In this document: piece by piece, positions 23,325 to 33,479 of the stretch
Numbering within the stretch: position 1 is the first letter of the stretch
How the letters are laid out: each line of letters opens with the position of its first letter
Source: Sphaerosporella brunnea
Lineage: Eukaryota > Ascomycota > Pezizomycetes > Pezizales > Pyronemataceae
Assembly (NCBI GenBank): GCA_008704415.1
Contig: VXIS01000223.1
Coordinates: forward strand, 17,620 to 81,619
Direction of reading: 5' to 3'
Length of the DNA: 64,000 nucleotides
Translations under genes and position numbers: made by a program
Notes under the pieces: model-generated
What the model was told of the DNA's origin: nothing
What the model saw: the letters and a program-made list of their open reading frames with translations, nothing else
Database searches by the model: none

Positions 23325-26264
23325 ATGGCTCGGTGAGTCTCTGCACCAAACCACTGGATCGCAGAGGGCCTTTAACAGCAATACAGGAGACACTCGAACA
23401 CCGATAACAGCCTCTCGGCTAGAGGCCAGCAGCTGCAACCGCCTCCAAACGAGCAAAGCAGTTACTGGTAACCGTCATTCTTCCGTGTTATATACTCCTC
23501 GGCCTGCACTTCTTCCATCTCTGTATTACAATACAATGCCTTTACTGACGCACTCGACACGAACAGGTGGGACCACAATCGGCCCCACGGTCTGTTTGCG
23601 CAAAGTTACTATGCTCAGGGTATCGTTACCACTTCCTTTTTGCTGTTGTACTCTGTGTTTGTGTGTTTGTCTCCCGGAAGTATGGAGTACTTGCGCCAAC
23701 GACAGATGACTTTCTATCACCTACATTGCACATAGGCGTTGTCAAATGTGTGGTAGTTGGGAGGGGGCTGGCTTTGCGGATCGTGCTTATGAAGATGATC
23801 TTGCTTAAAAACTGAGACGTATTTTTCGGGTGCAGACCGGCGGGGTTCTGCTCCTGATTACCTGTTTCCAGCCGCGCCGCAGAGTTATGATCAACTTGCA
23901 CCACCCATCGATTCGCAGTTCCAAAACGCTGAGCCCGCTTGCGGCCCTCCATCACAGGTACGTTTTTCAAAGCCACCTTTTCACCTCTGTAAATCCGTCA
24001 CTTGTTGGAAAGCACTAACTGGTTACGGTCCTCCCAGCTATTAGCAAACGCTTCTCGGAGACGTACTTCCGTTTCACGGCCCAACCCAAACCAAGAACTG
24101 GCGGCCCAATCGCACCTAGGTATCGTCACACATTGTTCGACGGCGTCCGATGTTACTGAAACTTTGTCCACTCAGATGCGCTTTTTATCCGCCGCATTCC
24201 CTACAGACTAGAATCGATGCACGACAGGATGCCCCTCGTCAGTCGGGATTCCCAGATAAGGGACAGTCACGAGGCCGAGCAAACGTTGGGCTCAAGAAGC
24301 TTGAATGTCTCTACAATCCCGCGAACCGGCTTGACCTTACCGAGTATTCCTCGGTATGAGGAGACTTCTTATAGTGTTCCCGGGTCACCTGTCGACGATG
24401 CGAGCATTTCCTTGTTTCCACTGTCACCGGACGAGGCCGCCAGCCCACCAGCTCGTACAGCACCCGAGCCCGACTCCCCGAAGGAGCACTCGGTTACCTA
24501 CAGTATTCCCTCTCCCGGTGAAGGCCTTGAGACCTGTCCGTTGGATGTTCCCGGGTGTTATGTCTTGGTTCCAGCAGCTCTCAACCCGACAGAAAATACC
24601 CGAACTGCCGATCAAGATGCCAAAAATTACCGAGATAAAAAGGCTTTCACCACAAAGAAAGGCTCTAGAAAGCCAATTGATGAGTCGGAACGACAGGCTA
24701 TCAAGCTTAATCGCAAACTGGGAGTGTGTCTTCGGTGCAAGCTCTTCAAAGAGAAAGTAAGTACACAAGTATCTTCTATGAGTGATAACTCGCGGCTTTG
24801 GAGTCCTGATTGACTTATCGATAGTGCCGCGGCGGTATTCCATGCGACCGATGCCGGTCATTGAAGTTGTGGAAGAACATTTGCGTCCAAGCGCAGTTTA
24901 CGGAAAAAGCAGTTTTCAATAGAAGTACGTATACAGTCCTGAATTGTGGCTGCGATGAAAAAAGGTAGCCTACACTAACAAACTCGATGCTCTTCCTCTA
25001 GGGATTTATCAGGATAGAATGGAATATCTCTTGGACAACATCCGCGATTGGGACCCACAGGACTCTTGCATATCCAACCCCGAATATTTTGAGGCCCACA
25101 ATGGATATCCACCCACATTAACACTTAAGGCTTCTAAATTCACCCCGCATGACGTGAAATTACTTGAGCATATTGTCTGGAGAGTCGCTGGAAAGCCGGA
25201 TTATCGCCCTTTGCCGTCGACATGCTTCGGCCTCAAGGAAGAGCTTAGCGCAGACGACCTAGACCTTTACTTGGACAAACACCTCCCGTATATTCTCCAG
25301 GAAGAGAGTCAAGCCGTTGATGACGAATCTGGAATCCATGCAAGCACTATCAGAGCCGCGTACGACTACAGCAATGGAAACAAAAATCTGGTAGCAATCC
25401 TTAGGCCTGAACTTAAACAGCAGGAGCTTACTGGTGCTAGAGCAGCTTGGTAGGCAAATCGTTGCGAATATATGTCGCCCAGACATTCTTCTTTCGAAGT
25501 GTGTGGAGAATTGGCGGCCCGAACACACTTGGGATGAAACCTATCGGCGATTCCACATCGAAGTCCCAGGAAATGATTCCGCTCCCACGACTGGTAAACC
25601 AGCAGCTGGATGCCTACATAGAGAATAGAATTGCGACCCTAGAGAAGGAGCTCCTCGCTGAGCTTCAATCCCACATACTCGATCGAAACTCCTATGATTG
25701 GTTCGGAATATTCCTAACAATCTATGTACAACTCAGTAGTCTGGAAAAGGATATATGGAGTCTCGAAACTTGGGAACATGATTTTGACATGCTGCATGAG
25801 CGTGTCAGGGCACTTGTAGGTTGCCTTTGGCTTTTCGAGTGGAAAATGTGCTCATGTCATTCGCTGCAGGATCTGCAAAATCCACAATGGGGTGCTCAAA
25901 ACAAATCTTTTGTTTGGCCGCTAAAGACTTCGCCCTCTGAGTGCATTTCCAAAAACGTGCATCTCGCCAACATGCTGGTTTCACACTTCCGCACAGTTTC
26001 GAAGGGTTACATTCCTTTCAATCTTAACTGGGATTCCAAGCAGGTCGTCCAGATGGCTGGTGAAGAAAAGGAGGCCGTTGACTACATGAAGAAGACGAGC
26101 CAACAGATCCCGAAACTTGGTAGCCATCATCTTTCAACTGTTTCTTGGATGTGGAGCTAACCAACAAGAATCAGAGCACTACCTCCGGGCGCGCCAAGCT
26201 GCGCAGTATTCAAGAACGGACTGTAACAGCCTTGAGGGAAAATTTACCACCAGACTCATGTTGA
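23325..26264 (+). CDS. Zn(II)2Cys6 transcription factor, 3' half possibly frameshifted
   Basis: Predicted nuclear regulator; target unknown. Exons in good order: 23325-23332, 23387-23467, 23567-23619, 23836-23957, 24038-24119, 24176-24756, 24825-24924, and 25002 onward. The first is only 8 nt (ATG GCT CG). All have consensus splice sites and keep frame, giving about 472 residues. A low-complexity N-terminus is followed by the binuclear cluster C-X2-C-X6-C-X5-C-X2-C-X9-C (about residues 301-335). The fungal-type C-terminal region continues (LPRLVNQQLDAYIENRI, WFGIFLTIYVQLSSLEKDIW) but in changing frames. The 25390/25446 step can be a 55-bp intron or a 25-bp insertion. The steps near 25570 and 26110-26145 have no good intron. 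The end was set at the last frame that looks coding (RAKLRSIQERTVTALRENLPPDS-C, stop 26264). It could be a recent pseudogene, or the assembly could carry small indels. Confidence 0.7.
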
Positions 26265-26617
26265 GTGATGAAACCTGAAGGCTTTGATGGCAGAGAGGTG
26301 TGGGGAATGCTGGGTTTTTGCTTGCTTGGAGGGGGATTTTCATCATTATCAAAGGGGTCATTAGCAGTGTGTCAGTTTCTTTCTCTTATAATTTTGGGTA
26401 CCGGGGTCTTCTGTCTCCAAAAAGTTAGTTTTTTTGGGCATCTTGTCTATTTGGCGGGTATCTTGTAATTTGGCTTTGGGACTAGGTCTTGAGAACAATA
26501 AGTCTGCATTGATGATCACACTCGTGCTTTGCAGCCATTTTTTTTTCCCTTTTACAGTCTGAAGCTGGTAACTCTCAGACAGAACTCCTCGTCCTTTCTC
26601 CCTTCACTTTTTTTTGC

Positions 26618-26701
26618 TTTAATCATATTTTATTCGGCCGTGTGCAGCCATGACATACATAAAAGGTGGAAGCAAAGCTACCCCTAGGCTCGGAATCCTA
26701 C
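26618..26701. repeat. Diverged repeat, copy A
   Basis: About 85 bp resembling 27370-27453 at roughly 80% by eye. It shares TTTAATCATAT, GCCATGACATA and GCTACCCCTAGGCTC. Origin unknown; possibly remnants of one dispersed element. Confidence 0.6.
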
Positions 26702-27369
26702 TGTGGGACCTACCTCCAAAGGAAAAGAGATCAAGGAAAATCGCACCAGATGTAAATGCGCACTAAGGGGATTCGTGATCTTTCTCCCTTCACTTGCCTG
26801 TAGCTTGTTCGTCCACTCATTATTTTCATTTTCATTTTTATTTTTTCTCTCGGGATTCCCGAGATTCCACGCCAAGTTATAGTCCATCCAAGGCAACCAA
26901 TCGATGGCGGCGGTTGAAGGCATCCGAATTTCGGATCACCGCTTTCTCCCGGGCTTCGGCCAGGAATCGCGGATGAGCAGAAGTGGAGCTATGAGGGATA
27001 TCAATCTGCTGGCGGTTAACTACTCTAGCTGGCCTGGAAGCGAAGCCATCTTTTCATGGGCAGCCTTGCCCCTTCCTCGGATCTCCTTCGGAATGCCGTT
27101 AGCTACTCGCACGAGCAAGCAATTAGCAAGCTCCTAGAGAAACAGGTTTGGGGATGCATACATTCTGTGATGTTATATCCGGGGTACAGCCGTATTTGCT
27201 TATGCGCATGGACACATGGTTAGAGTGAATTCGCCCTTGACAGCAAGCCATATTTCTGGGTTTAGTTGCCCAGTCCCATACAGAAGTCGTGCTGACAGGC
27301 GCAGAAGTAGATCTGTCGTCGTTCATGACCACAGAGGGCGAAATCACTCATTCCGTGAAGGCAATTTTT

Positions 27370-27453
27370 GTTTAATCATATCGCATTCAGCCGCTTGCGG
27401 CCATGACATATATAGAAGTGGAGGCAATGCTACCCCTAGGCTCAAAAGTCCCA
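27370..27453. repeat. Diverged repeat, copy B
   Basis: Partner of 26618-26701 in the same orientation, about 750 bp downstream. No coding features. Confidence 0.6.
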
Positions 27454-28232
27454 CTGCACCTCCAGCCGCGTGACGGCAATCTGACGCAGCAAAAAGCCAT
27501 AAAAAGAACTGCTCAATTAGTGACAACTTCAAGATATGCACCCGTCGCTTTGTTCGGGAATGTGCAAACTGCTGTAGCATTGCCGGAACGAAAATTGCTC
27601 CTCTTTTCGTTGGCCCCGGAATACTCGTCCGCCCTTGGACAGTGGCTCATAGTATAGTTAGTAAGTGCAATTTCGCTTCGCTTCTCGCGGACCGCGCTGC
27701 ATGTCTGATCACTCGAATATTGTGATCGTCAGGAGTAGAAGTAGTTGCCTACTCTCTCTGCCTTTACGTCTAGATCAGAAAGCTGTTTCAAAAGATCTAT
27801 AGTGTAGTGCTGTGCGTACTGAAGCCGGAGGGTGCGTTTGTTGAAGTTCTTGGTTTAGGGCTGATGCGGCTCTGCGGGAGGGCGGGCGGGAGGGAGCGGG
27901 AAGGCCGGGAACTAGCGGGAGCTTAAGCCAACGACTTCGCCGCTTCTACGAGTGAGAAGTGTTGAAGCAAAGTTCGACTTCCACTGTGGATAATGATATA
28001 AACCCTTTAAGTTAGGATCCTAAGAGGGTAGCTGATGTGTACATACTTGGTGAAATTAACAGCACAATTGGTTCACGAGCGTGTTTTTTTTTTTACATAA
28101 GCCGGCCCCAACTTTATCACCAGTCCTTTAACCCACTTCTTCGACGTCCAAAGCCACCTAGCCTATCTCTTCGACACCCTCATGTGTCAGTCGCCTTTAT
28201 CGGCGTCAATGACTCTCTGGTGCAGGTGTTTA

Positions 28233-28516
28233 CCGCATAAACTCAGAAACAAGAGACTCGACGGCGCGAATACCGTAGAACAGTAGAAAACTGTGTGAGG
28301 AGTGGGTGAAATTGGTAAATGCATACCGGGAGCCGAGCGAAATTCACCACTACTTGCCACTGGCACCGTGTTTTTTTGGAGAGAGGACGTGACGTTCGGG
28401 TGCCGTGGGCCCTGCACACCACTTTCACAAATCCGCGAATCTGGTATTACATTTCATTCACACCTCACACGTTTTTCCACTGTTCTATTCGCGCCATCGA
28501 GTCTGAGTTTATGCGG
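28233..28516. mobile_element. Degenerate TA-flanked MITE
   Basis: A 284-bp sequence with long imperfect terminal inverted repeats (about 85 nt) starting CCGCATAAACTCAG. The outermost 14 nt match; inner parts have several mismatches and small gaps. It is flanked by TA dinucleotides at 28231-28232 and 28517-28518. It looks like an older Tc1/mariner-type element, unrelated in sequence to the one at 19082. Confidence 0.7.
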
Positions 28517-28518
28517 TA

Positions 28519-29078
28519 TATGGCAACGTTTAACTAACGTTTAGCCTCCGGCAAGGCGTTTAACATGTTTACCTCGTATTTAGTCAACGTTCAACCTGTT
28601 TAGCTTGTTTTTGAATGTTCAACCCATATTTCTCGGGGGTTAGCGTCTTTGTCATCGCAGTTAACTTGTTTAACTTGACGGTTGATCTCCGATTTTTTTG
28701 ATAATTCAATAAACCATCTCAACGAGAGTGTTAAGCTTTTTCGCTAGCTATCTCTGCATTAATTATCACGCTCTAGCACATCTCCGATCTGATTTCCCGC
28801 GGCGAGCACCGTGGTAACGCCGCGTATTTTTCGCACACCATATGGCGTATACTCAGGACGATGGTGGTTGCGGTGATGATGGTTGCGGTGATGATGGTTG
28901 CGGTGATGATGTAGGGAGAAGCTGACTCCACGGGCCGCGCTACATGCTACAAGAACACCGAAGTACTTGAGCATTCTTGGTCTACAGTCACACGTTGGTT
29001 AAACCTGATCTTCGTGAAGCATCGACATGTTCCGGCTCCTCGCGAACCAGAAACTGAACACTCCGCCTCCAGACAGTT
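28519..29078. other. Spacer with GTTTAAC-rich sequence and a 15-bp tandem repeat
   Basis: 28519-28700 is rich in recurring GTTTAAC/AACGTT words with no clear unit. A 15-bp repeat lies at 28866-28910. No gene. Confidence 0.45.
28866..28910. repeat. 15-bp tandem repeat x3
   Basis: Three exact copies of GGTTGCGGTGATGAT. Adjacent partial units extend it slightly on both sides. Confidence 0.9.
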
Positions 29079-29657
29079 TTGATGAAAGTTGTGGCCATGA
29101 GAGCTTCGGATCTGGTTAGAGACGGGTGCGAGCCCAGACGTAGAATAGAGAGTGTGTGTGATGACGGAAGATTATACGCGCTTGGGAGCGTAAACCTTCT
29201 CTTGGAACACGGTGCTGATGCTCCCATTATTACTTGTAAGGCAGGTTCAATCTCGATGGCAGTCTATCAGCGCTCCTTATTGCGGGGGGTTGTTAATTCC
29301 AAAAAAACTATCATCCCTAGCATTGCAATTAGCAGCAAAGGATGCGGGTCTGGAATTGACAGAAGCGCTGTTAGGGCCTGGCTTCACCTTATATTCTGAA
29401 AGTCCGCTTCACATCGCGGCATGATCGAACCGACTCGAAGCGATGGGGTTGCTTCTCCATCACCCGGAGGATGTACGCGGGAAGATGAGGAAAAACACTT
29501 TTGCATTATGCTATGTATGAACCGGAACACTGGTGGTATTGCTGGAGAAGGGTGTGGATTTTGAAGAACATGGCAAGACAACAGTGGTGATATTCTGCCG
29601 CACAGAGATGGTGGACTTGCTCCTCCAGCATGGAGCAGCTACGCACACATTCCAGTG
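29079..29657 (+). pseudogene. Ankyrin-repeat gene remnant
   Basis: Translations in two frames give ankyrin-like pieces: SVNLLLEHGADAPI, then after a frame change SPLHIAA, AMGLLLHH, LVVLLEKGVDFEEHGKT and MVDLLLQHGAATHT. The second frame is broken by two TGA stops (about 29422 and 29518). No start, splice pattern or continuous frame rescues it, so it is a decayed member of the ankyrin families common in fungi. The exact ends are uncertain. Confidence 0.75.
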
Positions 29658-32600
29658 AGGCAGGTGTCGCTCGCGACCAGCAGTGCCAACAAAAGCTCAG
29701 GAGAGTGTCGCCCACTTGACGAAGATGCCGGTGCTGCCATTCATCAATGTCAGATCTTCCCACACTTTCTCCCAGAAACCTATCCAGCCTCACCGCAAAA
29801 TAAACTCTGGCTCGACGCTGGCCGTGTGTGGGGTTCTAGATTTTCAGACACTCGTCTATCGAGATTGTAATACCAAATACTCTTTCCAAGAGGAGGAGGA
29901 GCATTCGCGAAAGGGAATATAATCCCCCGGAAAACTGCTTATGTTCTGTAACTTATTTTGCCGTTTCGAATGCCCTGCAGGAAGGCATGTGCCTTATGGG
30001 AATTGCAATTGAAGCCGGTGAGACGCACAGTCACCGCTGTCACTGAGAGGACAGGGCTGGAGAAGATCAAGTTGGTCTAGAACGTTCACGTCTCTTGGTG
30101 AATCAGTACCCAAGAAGGGGCGAATTGCCATAATCAGGTGTAGAATACAGACCAATACTACAAGACCAGTAAATGACATCGTGGGTGACGTGGTCCGCAA
30201 CTCTCTACCAGCGATTCACTAATGATCACTCGATATTTGATCAGGAACCGGCGGCGGTCAACCACGTAGAACCCGCACCACGACGAGGCAATTGCATACA
30301 GCCGTTGTGGTAACCATCCATCTGCGTAGGTACTGGCGTCGTTTGAAAACGTAGGCGGTAAAGACCTGGACCGCGACCACATGTATGGCAAATCGTTTTC
30401 TTGAAGGCCTAGAGGGAGGCCTGAGATTACCGGTGATGGCCATTGACTCCCTGCAGCTGGTTATGGCCAGCCTTCGTCATCGCAAGTAGGTAGGCTCCAG
30501 CCTTACGATCTGATGTTTACGTAATTACACGTGTATGCTTTTTACAAGGAATGAATGGCGAGCTGTAAGCATCGCTGAAGAATTGCTCTGCTGAGTGGGG
30601 ATGTTGCCGCCGTTTCTGCAACAAGAAAATATGGGTAATGCTACATGATTGGCGCAGTGCTGCCTGGAACATGGTAGACGACCCAAAAGTTGTCGTGCGC
30701 CGTGCCAGGCGGATAGGTATGCCAACTAACAACAACAACAACAACAACTATGAGTTGTCTGTCTTAAGCTTGAGAGACACAGTAAGAAGATCACCGGAGG
30801 AAGAACCAGATAGGTACCTAAACCGATAGCTTCATGTAGAGTAGCAAGACATTTTGGCTGACGGCTACAGTTACTCGTGTCAGCGAACACACCCCGCACC
30901 GCACCGAAAAATATGGCAACCAAGAGAGCTGCTGCTGTTGACTTGTCACTTCCGCGCACCAGGATCTTGGATACACGCTGATCCGGAGAGGGATCGTTCC
31001 TACGCCCGGGATCCCGACGAATGGAGATATTCTCAATGGTCACGCTGCAGATGTAGATTTGCTGGCAACTCTGTATGTTCCAGGTCAGGGTCTTCCGGCA
31101 CATTTCGTCATCCGAGGCGCAGCACCATCAGTGGGGCAACCACAACCAAAATTTGCCTCGCATTTGCGCAGAAAAAAAACTATTCGATCATGGGAACTGC
31201 TTTGATACGTATCATAAGCTTTGCCCCGCAATTAATGAACGATTGGGTCCAATTGCAAGTGCAGCGGTCAGCAGCTCTGTTCTAAACTCATTGAAAAGTT
31301 TTTCTGCTCGCGCCCCATCTGAATCGATGCGGTTTTTGGTTTGTCCGTAACTTTTTTCCTTTTTTTTCCTTTTTTTTTTTTGAGAAATGGACTGTATTTT
31401 GTGAAAGCCGCGCAATTCTGGGGAACCGAAATTTTGTGAAAGTTCTCTATGGATCCAGCAGGCAGGTATCATAACGAACGAATGTCCTCAATCCAGCCGC
31501 ATGCACGTGGCTGAGGCAACCGTGTTAAGTACCTAGGCAGAGAAGACTGCCTATCCAGCGCGGTTGTGCATATTTTGGCCACGCTTTTTCCTGCCGCCCA
31601 TGAATAGAAGTACGGAGCATACGGAGCATTACGGACGGAGCGGACCAGGCATTCGAAACCTCGCCAATGAATGGCTGACTGCTTGCCGAAACACGAACTC
31701 CTTCGAACGCACAGCCTGTTGCGCTGCGCGGGGGAGTTTTTTTTAACCTGCAAGAGCCGATGCAACACATCGCGATGCGCGTGGCCATTCTTGGAAAACT
31801 CTCCTGCAAGTAAATAAAGTTTGCCAAGGGGTTGTCCAATTAACCGCCAGAGGCGACGCTGCGACAAGCCCCCACGAAGCCGGCAACAATAGCAGCAAGC
31901 AGCGGACACGCAGCAATCCGGATTTTGCTTTGTTTTGTGTTGTTTCGCTGGTGGGCTCAGCTTTGGATTGCGCTGCGAGTTTCCAGTCCAGCATCCAGTG
32001 AGACGTCGACGTGCAAGTACCATTTGCTGCACTTCTCTCACTAATTATTCCTCCAGACATGCTCTTCCACATCAGCGCCTCCTTACCGCCCTAATTATCG
32101 CAATCTCCCGGCACTTACTAGCTACATGTAGGCACCTATTCAGCTATAGCGCTGTGCTCTTGGAGGCATACCTGCATGCGCCTCCGCAGTGCGATCGAAG
32201 CCCCCAGAGATCACTCCTCACAGCAAGAAGTCCGGTGACCGTCCCTCTCCGCGCGCGCTCATTTTCTTACACTGCATGATGGACAACAAAAAAAGGACGA
32301 ATCCCAGGACGCCGTGTTGCATTGGTTGCGAATCAACGAACGGCTGGCAGGCCGATCTGATGATGGCACGCAGAAATGTTGGGGTAACGAACACAAACCG
32401 ACGAATCGGGATTCCGGTCACGGTGTACGAACTACTTTGAGCGTGCTTCAAGGAGGTGTGCCGGCGGGGCGGGAGGAAACCCCTTGGCCAGGTCAGGGGG
32501 GGGGGGGGGTGGGGTGGTGGGTGGGTGGTGGGAGCTAGCGGTGCGGTCGGGCGGTCGAATGGCTCGGGCCGCACGAAGGCGGGCGGGAGGAGGGGAAGAA

Positions 32601-33479
32601 GGAGAGAGCAGTTTTGTTCGAACGGAACAGTTTTCATTCGGGGTTGGGAATGAAGTTGAAATAAAGTAGGAATGATCATTTCGCTTCTCCCCGCCTGGCG
32701 CGTTCTGGACGGGGCAGAGAACCCTTTGTGTCACCAAACACCATTTGTTTCACCCAAGTGGCTAATTGTTCGGCTTGTCATACAAACGACAGCAAACCCC
32801 AATGGCAGCAACGCACGAAGCAGCGAACGAAACGCGGCAAATGCCGACTTCTCTCCCCAATTGGTCGTTTCTCCTTTCCCTCTTGCTGCGCGAAGCACTA
32901 TTTTGGAGCGCGGGCATTGTATTCAGCCGGACAGCGGTGTCCGTCACTAAACATGGAGCTCTGGGCAAGCGCCGTGGTTCGACAAAAAAGCAGATCCCCC
33001 ATGGCCCCCCAAAGTTATGCCCCCCCCCCCCCCAAAAACAACTCTCCACCGCCCGCCAAACCGCTTTTCGCCCTGCAGTCAACATTTAGATCTCACACGA
33101 CACCGGATTGTGGCTGGAACCTGGCTGGACATGCCCGTACTGCATAAGACCGTCGCCCAAAGCGCAGCAACCAGAGGCTGGTTGGTTAGGCTGAACCGCG
33201 GGCTGCTGCATACTAAACAGTACGTGTTCCTGCATTGACAGCTAGCCGCACTGGTCATCACTACCACCACAACACTTCTTAAGCGGCAACTTCGCATCGA
33301 CTTTCGAGATGTGCACCGTTTCGCCTTTTCTATACCTACTCAAAAACAAAAAAAAAACACACATATCCTGCTGCCCTTCGAGCAGCCCGGCCGCCCGACG
33401 AAAGAGACCTATCTAATAACATAGTATTTCTAATAATACCACCACACCCGCTTCCTTTCCACCCCCCACCATCGTCGAT
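29658..33479. other. Gene-poor region upstream of ankyrin/PAM2 gene
   Basis: About 3.8 kb. No supported genes. It contains an (AAC)n microsatellite at about 30728-30747, poly-pyrimidine tracts at 31352-31380, and a strong G-run cluster at 32496-32532 that could form a G-quadruplex. The final about 200 bp are C/A-rich and promoter-like. Confidence 0.45.
32496..32532 (+). repeat. G-run cluster (potential G-quadruplex)
   Basis: A run of about 14 G followed by GGGG, GG, GGG and GGG tracts separated by single T or TGG. The complementary strand is equally C-rich. Structural potential only. Confidence 0.6.

Larger units (their letters stand above)
26265..28230. other. Intergenic with a diverged direct repeat pair
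   Basis: About 2 kb without a convincing gene. It contains the repeat pair described at 26618-26701 and 27370-27453, and a G-rich patch at 27876-27920. Confidence 0.45.
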
